A DNA stretch of 7,412 nt. Source: Spirochaetes bacterium GWF1_49_6. Lineage in GTDB: Bacteria; Spirochaetota; Brevinematia; Brevinematales; GWF1-51-8. A program made the translations under genes and the position numbers. The stretch is from assembly GCA_001829395.1 (NCBI GenBank), contig MIBD01000017.1, positions 8,323 through 15,734 of the forward strand, read 5' to 3'. Shown here one piece after another: positions 1 through 5,962 of this stretch (position 1 is the first letter of the stretch; every line of letters starts with the position of its first letter). The notes beneath the pieces are model-generated. The model did no database searches. It worked only from the letters and a program-made list of their open reading frames with translations, and had not been told where the DNA came from.

Positions 1-342
1 TATTTTCTTGGTCAGCATCTTATCCATCGCGATAGCGCTCGCGGCGACACCCGACCCGGTGTAGGGAATCCCCAGAATTTCAAGCAAGCCCTGTATACAT
101 CCGTCCTCACCGTAAGTACCGTGGAGGGCGATAAATGCAATGTCGATTTTTTCGGAAACGAGACGGGAAGCGATATCGCGGCCGACATCGATTTGTACGG
201 CGCGAAGACCGAGAGACTGGAGCGCGCGGAGGACGTTTGCCCCGGAACGCAGACTGATTTCGCGTTCGGACGACATACCGCCCATCAGCACACCGATGGT
301 TTTATTGGTATAACGGGAAATATCTAAGCCGTCATTCGGCAT
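1..342 (-). CDS. ddl: D-alanine--D-alanine ligase, N-terminal part (runs off left edge)
   Basis: This is the first 114 codons of D-alanine--D-alanine ligase, a cytoplasmic ATP-grasp enzyme that joins two D-Ala for the peptidoglycan stem peptide. The N-terminal substrate-binding domain is visible. GGMSSEREISLRSG (residues 21-34) includes Glu26, which matches the D-Ala-binding Glu15 of E. coli DdlB. LHGTYGEDG (73-81) and GIPYTGSG (91-98) are Ddl signatures, followed by the AIAMDK segment leading into the ATP-grasp domain. The central and C-terminal domains lie outside the window. The ATG at 342 is preceded by a strong GGGAGGGG ribosome binding site. The murB stop is 54 bases upstream, so the two are likely cotranscribed, and both act on peptidoglycan precursors. 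Identification is from motifs. What follows ddl cannot be seen. Confidence 0.94.
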   Translation of the reverse strand, partial: MPNDGLDISRYTNKTIGVLMGGMSSEREISLRSGANVLRALQSLGLRAVQIDVGRDIASRLVSEKIDIAFIALHGTYGEDGCIQGLLEILGIPYTGSGVAASAIAMDKMLTKKI

Positions 343-396
343 TTAATCCCCTCCCGGAAAATGCGTTATGAATATTTTATATCAGTAAAAAAGGCT

Positions 397-1299
397 CTAT
401 TCCTCAAATTCGCCTATCAACCGAATCTCCGGGATCAGTTCGATCCCGAATTTCTCGCGAACGCCCTTCTGAACCGCCCGTATCAGCCCCGCGACATCCG
501 CCGCCGTGGCGTTCCCGGTGTTCAGGATGAAGTTCGCGTGTTTATCGGAGACTACCGCCCCGCCCATTTTGAACCCGGAAAACCCCGCGTCGCGAATAAA
601 TTGCCACGCTTTACCGCCTTCGGGGTTGCGAAAGACGCTCCCGGCGGAGAATCCCGTCGGTTGTGAATCTTTCCTTACATTTTGATTATTATCCATCTTT
701 TTCAGGATAATGTCAATACTTTTATTGAAAATTTTGAAAATAGTAGTAGAAATAATCCTACTATCATCTATTCCATGCCGGTATCCCCACTTAACAGACT
801 CCCCGGAAACCGTTTCCGTAACTCCGTTTAATGTAACCGTATGCACTTCTGCCGTAATCCCCGATATATCCTCACCGTGCGCTCCGGCGTTCATAACGAC
901 CGCGCCGCCCACCGTACCGGGGATTCCCGCCGCGAATTCGAGGCCGGAGAAGCCGCGCTCGGCCGCCATACGGGAAAGCATCGCAAGTCCTGCGCCTCCC
1001 CCCGCGATCACCGTATCGCCGCGGAACTCGATGGCCTTGAAATCGCCGCCGAGACGGTATACCACCCCGTCGAAACCCCTGTCGCTTACCACAAGGTTCG
1101 AACCTTTACCGATGATCAGGGATGGTAGGTCGTGTTCGCGGATGATATAGAGGAGGGACTGGAGTTCGCCGGTATTCCCCGGTTCGGCCAGCACGGCGGC
1201 GTTCCCGCCGACCCGCATCGTCGTCAGCGTGGAGAACGGCACGTCTGTCCGGGCGCCGGGAAACAGCTTGAGAAGCGAATTCCGGGCGGCGGAATTCAT
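397..1299 (-). CDS. murB: UDP-N-acetylenolpyruvoylglucosamine reductase (MurB)
   Basis: MurB is a cytoplasmic FAD enzyme that uses NADPH to reduce UDP-GlcNAc-enolpyruvate to UDP-MurNAc. The 300-residue length is normal. The N-terminal FAD-binding part shows TMRVGGNA (27-34), GKGSNLVVSD (64-73) and GIPGTVGGAVVMNAGAHG (125-142). The C-terminal part carries GSVFRNP (220-226), where Ser221 is the expected proton donor, and PEIRLIG (290-296) with the catalytic Glu291. Tyr173-Arg174 corresponds to the conserved YR pair. The short spacing suggests the compact type II enzyme (Gram-positive and deep-lineage type) rather than the E. coli type. Residues 189-212 (Lys/Asn-rich, AT-rich codons) look like a variable insertion before the catalytic Ser. 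The ATG at 1299 shares one base with the purS TGA stop (TGATG), which implies translational coupling. The gene lies upstream of ddl. Confidence 0.96.
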   Translation of the reverse strand: MNSAARNSLLKLFPGARTDVPFSTLTTMRVGGNAAVLAEPGNTGELQSLLYIIREHDLPSLIIGKGSNLVVSDRGFDGVVYRLGGDFKAIEFRGDTVIAGGGAGLAMLSRMAAERGFSGLEFAAGIPGTVGGAVVMNAGAHGEDISGITAEVHTVTLNGVTETVSGESVKWGYRHGIDDSRIISTTIFKIFNKSIDIILKKMDNNQNVRKDSQPTGFSAGSVFRNPEGGKAWQFIRDAGFSGFKMGGAVVSDKHANFILNTGNATAADVAGLIRAVQKGVREKFGIELIPEIRLIGEFEE

Positions 1300-1541
1300 C
1301 AGGAAATTATCTCGATATGGTATTTCTCGATAACCGGATTGGCGAAAAGTTCATCCGCCATCTCGTCGAGCTTTTTCTTCGCGGCGTCAGGAGTCGGTTC
1401 GTCCAGCTCGATATAAAACAGCTTCGCCGTGCGGACATCCCTCACGGAAGGATAATCCAGATGGTGGAGCGCGTTCATCAGCACCTTACCCTGCGGGTCG
1501 AAAACCCCCGGTTTGAGCATCACTTCTATCTTAGCTTTCAT
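1299..1541 (-). CDS. purS: Phosphoribosylformylglycinamidine synthase subunit PurS
   Basis: PurS is the small structural subunit of FGAM synthase, the fourth step of purine synthesis. As a dimer it bridges PurL and the glutaminase PurQ and helps channel ammonia. The 80-residue length is typical. Family features visible are a first beta strand leading to KPGVFDPQG (10-18), the ALHHLDYPSVRDVR segment (24-37) that resembles the conserved helix and turn of PurS, and the ending NPVIEKYHIEI (68-78). The start at 1541 follows a GAGGG sequence about 7 bases upstream. The neighbours are odd: no purL, purQ or purC is beside it. Instead it overlaps murB by one base and follows a STAS gene after 59 bases. 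An AT-rich stretch in that gap may hold a promoter, but no clear -35/-10 pair was found. Confidence 0.93.
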   Translation of the reverse strand: MKAKIEVMLKPGVFDPQGKVLMNALHHLDYPSVRDVRTAKLFYIELDEPTPDAAKKKLDEMADELFANPVIEKYHIEIIS

Positions 1542-1600
1542 TCGCTAACCCTCACTTTTATTTAATAAGTAATTTTCGACGAATTCTATCGACAGACGGG

Positions 1601-1963
1601 CTATTCCCCCATCATTAACTGTTTGGCTTCCTCGAAAGTATCTACCAGAGAATATCCGATATTGAAGACTTTGGTAAACCCGATGGCCTCGAATAATTTC
1701 TTGAGGCGTTCCTGTATCCCGAATACGACGATATTACCGCCATGCAGACGGGCTTCCTTCAGGCTGTTTATCAATACACCGACACTCGCGCTGCAAATAA
1801 ACTCCAGAAACGAGAAGTCGCATATCACTTTATTCGTCTTCTGCAGGACTTCGTGCAGATTCTCCTTAAAATCCCCGGTGTTGTAGGTGTTCAACTCGCC
1901 CCGAATTGTAATAACCGCAATCCCGTCTTCTTCGTAAGTAATCGAATATCCGGCGTCTTCCAT
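1601..1963 (-). CDS. STAS-domain anti-sigma factor antagonist-like protein (fourth of the cluster)
   Basis: This is a 120-residue, single-domain STAS protein of the SpoIIAA/RsbV type. Such proteins bind an RsbW-like kinase when unphosphorylated and are released when the kinase phosphorylates a conserved Ser. The fold pattern is clear: a beta hairpin with the IRGELN turn (20-25), the DFSFLEFICSASVG core (49-62), the GGNIVVFG strand (75-82) and a helix ending in IGFTKVF. By alignment the likely acceptor is Ser58 in CSASVG. The canonical D-S-[ST]-G acceptor loop is replaced here by C-S-A-S. The ribosome binding site AAGGAAGG precedes the ATG. Only 17 bases separate it from the STAS gene upstream, so it is the last gene of that run. 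It is diverged from the other three STAS proteins, so a separate partner or signal is plausible but unproven. Confidence 0.9.
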   Translation of the reverse strand: MEDAGYSITYEEDGIAVITIRGELNTYNTGDFKENLHEVLQKTNKVICDFSFLEFICSASVGVLINSLKEARLHGGNIVVFGIQERLKKLFEAIGFTKVFNIGYSLVDTFEEAKQLMMGE

Positions 1964-1980
1964 GAAACCTTCCTTTTTAA

Positions 1981-2334
1981 TTACAAAATATCATTCTGCA
2001 TCATATCGACCGCTTCGTCCATCGAATCGGTCATATCGATCATCCGGGGAAACCCTATGATCTCGAGTATCTTTTTTATCTTCTGATTGACTTCGGTAAC
2101 AATCACCCTGCCGCCGGCGTCCGAGGCCTGATTATTATATGCGACAATATAACCCACCGCCGCGCTGCATATATATTCCAAGTGCGAAAAATCGAGAATA
2201 ATACGTTTGGTTTTTTCGAGGATTTCACCCATTTTAGCGTCCAGAACGGAAACCATCTTCGGATAGAGTTCTCCGCTAATCTTCACGATAGCGTAGTCTC
2301 CCATGAGCTTGTCAGAAACCTTGAGATCCGACAT
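1981..2334 (-). CDS. STAS-domain anti-sigma factor antagonist-like protein (third of the cluster)
   Basis: This is a 117-residue STAS protein. Core elements are ISGELYP (19-25), LDFSHLEYICSAAVG (47-61) and the GGRVIVTEV strand. A C-terminal helix follows IIGFPRMI and ends in a Met/Asp-rich tail. The likely phospho-acceptor is Ser57, again preceded by Cys rather than Asp. The residue aligned with the Gly of the usual loop is Ala59, a change that could alter kinase contact or phosphatase access (inference). The ATG at 2334 follows an AGGGGA ribosome binding site. It begins 14 bases after the preceding STAS stop and ends 17 bases before the next STAS start, so it is translated from a shared message. 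Its likely cytoplasmic partner is the RsbW-like kinase encoded at 2775-3194, judged only from gene context. Confidence 0.9.
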   Translation of the reverse strand: MSDLKVSDKLMGDYAIVKISGELYPKMVSVLDAKMGEILEKTKRIILDFSHLEYICSAAVGYIVAYNNQASDAGGRVIVTEVNQKIKKILEIIGFPRMIDMTDSMDEAVDMMQNDIL

Positions 2335-2348
2335 AATTTCCCCTGTTT

Positions 2349-2693
2349 TTAACTAAAAAAAGTTTTCGCTTCTTCCAGCGATTCGGCGATTCTCATAAAT
2401 TTACCAAATCCGACAAAATCGAAAACCTTGCGGACATTTCCCGTCATATGTACCAGAACAATATTTCCGCCGCCGGCCTTAGCGCTATTAAAGGACGCTA
2501 GTAGACTGCCCATACCCGCGCTGCATATATACTCAAGCCGCATGACATCGATCAGTACACTTTTCGACTTTTCAAGCACGCCCCTCATCTGATCGTTGAA
2601 TTCCGGGACGTCCTGTGAGTTGAGTTCGCCGATAATGGAAAGAATGACGAAATTGCCATCCATCTTGATCTCATACTGGATAATGGTTTCCAT
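2349..2693 (-). CDS. STAS-domain anti-sigma factor antagonist-like protein (second of the cluster)
   Basis: This is a 114-residue STAS protein. It has IIGELNSQDV (20-29) in the first hairpin, IDVMRLEYICSAGMGSLL in the core (48-65), GGGNIVLVHM (74-83) and FDFVGFGKF before the last helix. The CSAG loop has Ser58 as the likely acceptor and keeps the Gly of the classic motif. By eye it is closest to the first STAS gene (3208-3546): both share the LEYI..AG.G and LASFN/MASFN segments and the GGGNI strand, which suggests an internal duplication. The ATG at 2693 follows GAGGAG about 6 bases upstream. An 81-base AT-rich gap separates it from the kinase gene and contains a sigma70-like promoter, so this gene probably heads a second transcript covering the last three STAS genes. 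Confidence 0.91.
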   Translation of the reverse strand: METIIQYEIKMDGNFVILSIIGELNSQDVPEFNDQMRGVLEKSKSVLIDVMRLEYICSAGMGSLLASFNSAKAGGGNIVLVHMTGNVRKVFDFVGFGKFMRIAESLEEAKTFFS

Positions 2694-2728
2694 AAAAACT
2701 CCTCGGCCCCTTTCCGCTTCGGTATAAT

Positions 2729-2757
2729 ATTATAAATAATTTTATATCAATTTACAA
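2729..2757 (-). promoter_or_regulatory. Internal sigma70-like promoter before the last three STAS genes
   Basis: On the minus strand, TTGTAA (2757-2752) and a perfect TATAAT (2734-2729) are 17 bases apart in the 81-base gap after the kinase gene. The inferred start near 2722 leaves a leader of about 28 bases to the ATG at 2693. The gap is very AT-rich, so the match is suggestive only. If active, it would let the three downstream STAS proteins be made without the kinase. Confidence 0.45.
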
Positions 2758-2774
2758 TATAAAATCATTATCCT

Positions 2775-3194
2775 TTATAAGAATTTTCGCATGATAATTT
2801 TATTCCCTATCCCGGGGACAAATTCATGCGCCATTTCATCCATGAAAACCTTCATCGAGAATATCCCCAGCCCGTGGGTCTTGAGGCTGGTCGCGTGCTT
2901 TTCGAGGTCGGGTAACGGCACTCCCACCGGATTAAACGCCTTCCCGAAATCGGAAACGGCAACCTCCATCCCCTTCTCGATACCTTTCACCTCAATCTCG
3001 AGTACCCGGTTATTATCGGGTATCTCAGGATCCTCGGCATAGCTATGGCGAATGACATTCGTGGCGGCCTCGTCGACAGCCATCTCTATCTCACCTAGTT
3101 TATCGTCGCTAAACCCCTGTTCTTTCGCGAATGAAAGTACAAACTCCCTGATGCGGGATAAAGAATCGGTCACCCCGGCAATACGTAATGTCAC
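2775..3194 (-). CDS. RsbW/SpoIIAB-like ATP-binding protein (anti-sigma factor serine kinase)
   Basis: This is a 139-residue GHKL ATPase-fold protein of the HATPase_c_2 type. Relatives bind a sigma factor or other target and phosphorylate a STAS antagonist on Ser or Thr. All three ATP-binding boxes are visible. The N box is EMAVDEAATNVIRHSY (37-52), with Glu42 and Asn46. The G1 box is SDFGKAFNP (81-89), with Asp82 and Gly84. The G2 box is KTHGLGIFSM (105-114). There is no sensor, dimerisation or phospho-acceptor His domain, so it is not a sensor histidine kinase. The start is GTG at 3194, 13 bases after the STAS stop upstream. Only a weak GGA lies before it, which may keep expression below that of the STAS proteins. 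It is the only kinase among four STAS genes. Its sigma factor or other target is not in the window. Confidence 0.92.
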   Translation of the reverse strand: MTLRIAGVTDSLSRIREFVLSFAKEQGFSDDKLGEIEMAVDEAATNVIRHSYAEDPEIPDNNRVLEIEVKGIEKGMEVAVSDFGKAFNPVGVPLPDLEKHATSLKTHGLGIFSMKVFMDEMAHEFVPGIGNKIIMRKFL

Positions 3195-3207
3195 GCTGTC
3201 ATTCCGG

Positions 3208-3546
3208 CTAAAGAGCCGATTTCGCTTCGGGAACCGACCCGACTATCTTGAATACCTTCGAGAAACCCATCGTGTCGAATACCTTTTTAACCTTATCGCT
3301 CATCCCGGCAAGAATGATATTCCCGCCGCCCTTCTTTACCTCGTTAAACGAGGCCATGAGAGCGCCTAATCCCGCGGTAGCGATATATTCCAACGCCGCA
3401 ACATCTATGATGATGCTCTTTGTTTTTGCCAATACTTCCTTGAGCTTCTTATCGAAATCCCCGACAGTATGAGCATCCACCGACCCGGCGACAGCAATAA
3501 TCCCGATTTGTCCGTCCATCTTAATAGAAATTTCTACACCGGCCAT
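3208..3546 (-). CDS. STAS-domain anti-sigma factor antagonist-like protein with Thr at the acceptor position (first of the cluster)
   Basis: This is a 112-residue STAS protein starting at the ATG at 3546. A TTG twelve bases further upstream is in frame, but it overlaps the GGAGG ribosome binding site and is not a credible start. Core elements are VAGSVDAHTVGDF (19-31), IDVAALEYIATAGLGALM (47-64) and GGGNIILAGM. The acceptor loop reads ATAGLG, so the phosphorylated residue would be Thr57, where the three other STAS proteins have Ser after Cys. It is the first gene after the promoter at 3579-3607 and lies 13 bases before the kinase gene, so the two probably form the basic antagonist/kinase pair. 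Kinases of this family can act on Thr in some pairs, but its phosphorylation here is inferred. Confidence 0.92.
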   Translation of the reverse strand: MAGVEISIKMDGQIGIIAVAGSVDAHTVGDFDKKLKEVLAKTKSIIIDVAALEYIATAGLGALMASFNEVKKGGGNIILAGMSDKVKKVFDTMGFSKVFKIVGSVPEAKSAL

Positions 3547-3551
3547 CGAAT

Positions 3552-3556
3552 CCTCC
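3552..3556 (-). promoter_or_regulatory. Ribosome binding site that fixes the start of the first STAS gene
   Basis: GGAGG on the minus strand lies 5 bases before the ATG at 3546. It overlaps the in-frame TTG at 3558, which rules out the longer N-terminus (MEDSMAGV). The protein therefore begins MAGVEIS. Confidence 0.8.
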
Positions 3557-3578
3557 AAGAACCTTTTTCTTTAATTAT

Positions 3579-3607
3579 ATTGTAAGTAGAATATATAAAT
3601 CTGTAAA
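3579..3607 (-). promoter_or_regulatory. Sigma70-like promoter of the STAS/kinase cluster
   Basis: On the minus strand, TTTACA (3607-3602) is separated by 17 bases from TACAAT (3584-3579). Each hexamer differs from consensus at one position. Transcription would start near 3572, giving a short leader of about 25 bases before the STAS start codon. A second TATAAT overlaps at 3579-3574 but has no -35 at usable spacing. The region is AT-rich, so chance matches are more likely. Confidence 0.5.
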
Positions 3608-3622
3608 AGATTCGGGCATTCA

Positions 3623-3650
3623 GGTTGAAGATATTTATGTCTCTTCAACC
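3623..3650. promoter_or_regulatory. Perfect 9-bp dyad upstream of the STAS promoter (possible operator)
   Basis: GGTTGAAGA and its exact reverse complement TCTTCAACC flank a 10-base AT-rich centre. The edge lies 15 bases upstream of the candidate -35, and the centre is about 64 bases before the inferred transcription start. That is a usual place for an activator bound as a dimer. The dyad also lies downstream of the barrel gene stop, so it could be a transcript-end hairpin, but no T run follows it on the minus strand. The rest of this intergenic stretch (3651-3722) shows only AT-rich sequence and a short AGCGCT palindrome. Confidence 0.4.
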
Positions 3651-3722
3651 CATTTTGTTGATACCCTGATGATTGGACGATATTTATTGATTTATTCGAA
3701 CCCAGCGCTCTTTAAGCAAACC

Positions 3723-4874
3723 TTACAGTAAAATATGGAAATCGATCATCACATTGGGCTGGGGAATAGTCCCCGGCAGATTTCCAAGTTCCTCTATATA
3801 GTACGCGGCGTTTATCTTCAGCACGGGCAGATCGATACCGATACCCAATGTCGGATACCCCTTATACAATCCGGCGCGTGCAATCAGGAACGTAAAGAAC
3901 TTCACCTCCGTACCCAATCTCAGCTTGAGGAGGTAGCTCTCCGAGAAATCGACGGAGTTGACGATATCGAAATAGATTTCCATACTGTTAATCAGGAAAT
4001 TCCCGAAATCGAGGTGCAAGTCGATACCCACATCAAGCGCGGGCGAAAAATAAGACGCCTCATAGACGGGTGCACTCGCGTTTTTCTGGAAATTAATATC
4101 GTACTCGCTCCAGTTAAACCCGGTGGAAAACCAGTCGCGGCAAACCAGCCCTATCGAGAAATCGAGCATTTTTACCAATATCCCGACATCCGAACTGATA
4201 TTCTGACCCATCAGGAAACCCTTCTGGAAATTAGCGATACTGGTCCCCATATCGAATGCCTCGATGAGACTCATCCGGTCATCGATATATTTCATTCTAT
4301 TGAGATATTTCAGATTGATACCGCCGTAGACACGGGTAAACTTGCCCAGAAAAAACGGGAGCGGCAGTTCGAAACCGTAGCCGACCGTAAACCCGATATC
4401 CGCATAGGTCGCGAATTCCACATAGGGCAATCCGGGCGCCTGTTTGACAGTGACCGAGGTAAAAATATCGTCATAGAGCAGCAATCCCAATCCGCTGCCA
4501 ATATATCCCAGCATGAGAGGACCTGTTATACCGATAGTACTTTTCAAATTCAGGATGGACTGCCATTCGGCGTCGGTCAAGGTCGCCAACGACGTCTCTC
4601 CCTGACTCAAACGGATACCCAGCATGGCGAGGTCATAGAGGCTCAGGTTCGCGCGAAGGCCGACCTTCAGTACCGAGAACCCCTTGATATCATTCACCCC
4701 GAGAGCCGCGGGGTTCATAAAAATAATACCGAAACGTGCCGTATCGGCAATACCAGCGCCGCCTGTCGCAATCACATCTATAGGCTGGGTAAATTTTACT
4801 TCCTTCTGTACCCCGTATCCTGTACCGGCAAGAATGGTGGTTATAGAGATAAATAATAGTATTCCTTTCAGCAT
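3723..4874 (-). CDS. Outer-membrane beta-barrel protein (FadL/PorV/UPF0164-like), exact family unknown
   Basis: This is a 383-residue predicted outer-membrane protein. Residues 1-21 form a signal peptide: Lys3, a hydrophobic core, then a GTGYG-type cleavage region. A Gly-rich segment follows, ATGGAGIADTARFG (36-49) and NPAALG (54-59). The same pattern opens FadL, PorV and UPF0164-type barrels (GGAG...A.....NPA.L). The rest is mostly alternating polar and apolar strands with Gly/aromatic turns, ending in the amphipathic strand VMIDFHILL. No enzyme motif is visible. The ATG follows a GGAGG site 5 bases upstream. It begins 16 bases after the lipoprotein gene stop, so the two are probably cotranscribed and may work together in the outer membrane, perhaps in transport of a hydrophobic ligand (inference). 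TraF-like barrel proteins are an alternative family. Confidence 0.75.
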   Translation of the reverse strand: MLKGILLFISITTILAGTGYGVQKEVKFTQPIDVIATGGAGIADTARFGIIFMNPAALGVNDIKGFSVLKVGLRANLSLYDLAMLGIRLSQGETSLATLTDAEWQSILNLKSTIGITGPLMLGYIGSGLGLLLYDDIFTSVTVKQAPGLPYVEFATYADIGFTVGYGFELPLPFFLGKFTRVYGGINLKYLNRMKYIDDRMSLIEAFDMGTSIANFQKGFLMGQNISSDVGILVKMLDFSIGLVCRDWFSTGFNWSEYDINFQKNASAPVYEASYFSPALDVGIDLHLDFGNFLINSMEIYFDIVNSVDFSESYLLKLRLGTEVKFFTFLIARAGLYKGYPTLGIGIDLPVLKINAAYYIEELGNLPGTIPQPNVMIDFHILL

Positions 4875-4890
4875 ATTTTCCTCCCGACCG

Positions 4891-5880
4891 CTAAAGCCCG
4901 AAATAATTAGACAGAATCAAATTGAAGTTTGTTAAATCCGGGAGAAGAACGGACAATTCCGTCTGCATATCCGCAAGGTTTGTTATTCCGGCCTGCGCCA
5001 TCGCGTTGGTAAACTCCGTATAATTTGTCGGAGTAAACCCTTCAAAAAGCCACGTATTCGTCAGATCAAAGTTATTCGTGATACCGAACTGTTCGAGTGA
5101 GGTCAGATTCGAGATAGTCTCGAAATTCGAGAGCACCGTCTGCTTCATCCCGTCGATGGATGCACGAACATTTGAAATCTCAGCCTTCACCGAGTCCGAG
5201 TAAACCGAAGATTCGATAATAGCCAAGCTGTACTCGGAATGCGCGATCAGTATATTAAACTGCGGAACAATCGTTGCAATGGTATTCAGCATTTTAATAG
5301 CGGCGATAAAATTCGTTGTATTCGGCAGGTTATTTGAAATGGAAAAGTCCGGGTAGAATATCATGTAATCGTTGGTATCCATAATAATATTCTTGTCCAT
5401 ATCGGTATCGCCGAGAGTAAACGCCGCATACGCGGTATTGAATATGAAAAAGTTCAGATTGATATTTACGTCGTCATAAGGGATACTCCCATCCCCCGCG
5501 CTGGACACGATCTGATAGAGTTTATCATGCACGAACCAGCTGACGTCATAAAGTTTATTCATATCGATAATGGAATAATCGTTCGAGATGATCGCCCGGA
5601 TAAGCTGAACCGGGGGGATTTTCCAGTAGATATATGCGGTACATATTCCTTCCAGTCCGAGCGCGTTATTCGGCTCCAAGTCCAGAACACGCGCATAAGA
5701 ATTATACGCGTTCTCGTACTCGCCCTCCGATAAATAACCGTCTCCCATCGAAAGAAGCATCGGTATACTATCCACCTGAGCCGGTTCCGCGGGGTTCAAT
5801 AGCGAAAATACGTTAAAACACGATGACATCGTGAGAGCGCTAATAATAAGTATTAATACAGCCAATACTCTCAGCTTCAT
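4891..5880 (-). CDS. TPR-type lipoprotein of unknown function
   Basis: This is a 329-residue predicted lipoprotein. A basic start (MKLR), a hydrophobic stretch and the lipobox MSSC place the lipidated residue at Cys21. Residues 41-75 hold one clear tetratricopeptide-like repeat: GDGYLSEGEYENAYNSYARV followed by LDLEPNNALGLEG. Later helices may continue the solenoid. Residues 157-172 contain GDTDMDKNIIMDTNDY, an Asp-rich loop that resembles a calcium-binding dockerin or EF-hand loop with two extra residues. The C-terminal third is rich in Asn, Thr and Leu, including NLTSLEQFG, NLADMQTELS and LPDLTNFNLILSNYFGL. The ATG at 5880 follows AAGGAGG with a 4-base spacer. The barrel gene follows after 16 bases, so a periplasm-facing accessory lipoprotein for that barrel is the best guess. 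The function is not recognised. Confidence 0.72.
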   Translation of the reverse strand: MKLRVLAVLILIISALTMSSCFNVFSLLNPAEPAQVDSIPMLLSMGDGYLSEGEYENAYNSYARVLDLEPNNALGLEGICTAYIYWKIPPVQLIRAIISNDYSIIDMNKLYDVSWFVHDKLYQIVSSAGDGSIPYDDVNINLNFFIFNTAYAAFTLGDTDMDKNIIMDTNDYMIFYPDFSISNNLPNTTNFIAAIKMLNTIATIVPQFNILIAHSEYSLAIIESSVYSDSVKAEISNVRASIDGMKQTVLSNFETISNLTSLEQFGITNNFDLTNTWLFEGFTPTNYTEFTNAMAQAGITNLADMQTELSVLLPDLTNFNLILSNYFGL

Positions 5881-5923
5881 ATAGCCTCCTTATACTTAAA
5901 CACACATCCCGCTTGCCCAAGAT

Positions 5924-5952
5924 AATATACACACAATATTTCAAAAATCCAA
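5924..5952 (-). promoter_or_regulatory. Possible promoter of the lipoprotein/barrel operon
   Basis: In the 82-base gap before the lipoprotein gene, the minus strand has TTGGAT (5952-5947), 17 bases, then TATATT (5929-5924). The -10 is good and the -35 matches consensus only in TTG. The start would fall near 5917, about 37 bases before the ATG. Read-through from the gene upstream is an alternative, since no terminator is visible in the gap. Confidence 0.3.
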
Positions 5953-5962
5953 GTAGAAAATA

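Noticed and set aside
361..1416. Several plus-strand frames opposite murB and purS
   Set aside because: They overlap each other and two confidently identified genes, and their products look like low-complexity antisense translations.
2775..3194. Sensor histidine kinase reading of the ATP-binding protein
   Set aside because: It has only the ATP-binding fold at 139 residues, with no His phospho-acceptor or sensor domain, and it lies between STAS genes, which fits the RsbW family.
3191..3202. Three-codon frame ATG-ACA-GCG-TGA overlapping the kinase GTG start
   Set aside because: It is too short to tell from chance and has no ribosome binding site of its own. It could be a coupling device, but nothing supports that.
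3546..3558. TTG start giving a STAS protein four residues longer
   Set aside because: The TTG overlaps the GGAGG ribosome binding site, which is correctly spaced for the ATG at 3546.
3651..3722. Rho-independent terminator after the barrel gene
   Set aside because: No GC-rich hairpin followed by a T run is present on the minus strand. Only a six-base AGCGCT palindrome and AT-rich sequence are seen.
3735..4856. Long plus-strand open frame of 373 codons opposite the barrel gene
   Set aside because: It lies entirely within the minus-strand barrel gene, which has a signal peptide, a ribosome binding site and a barrel-like pattern. The antisense product is rich in His, Gln, Arg and Asp with no domain pattern and no ribosome binding site. 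It is a codon-bias shadow.
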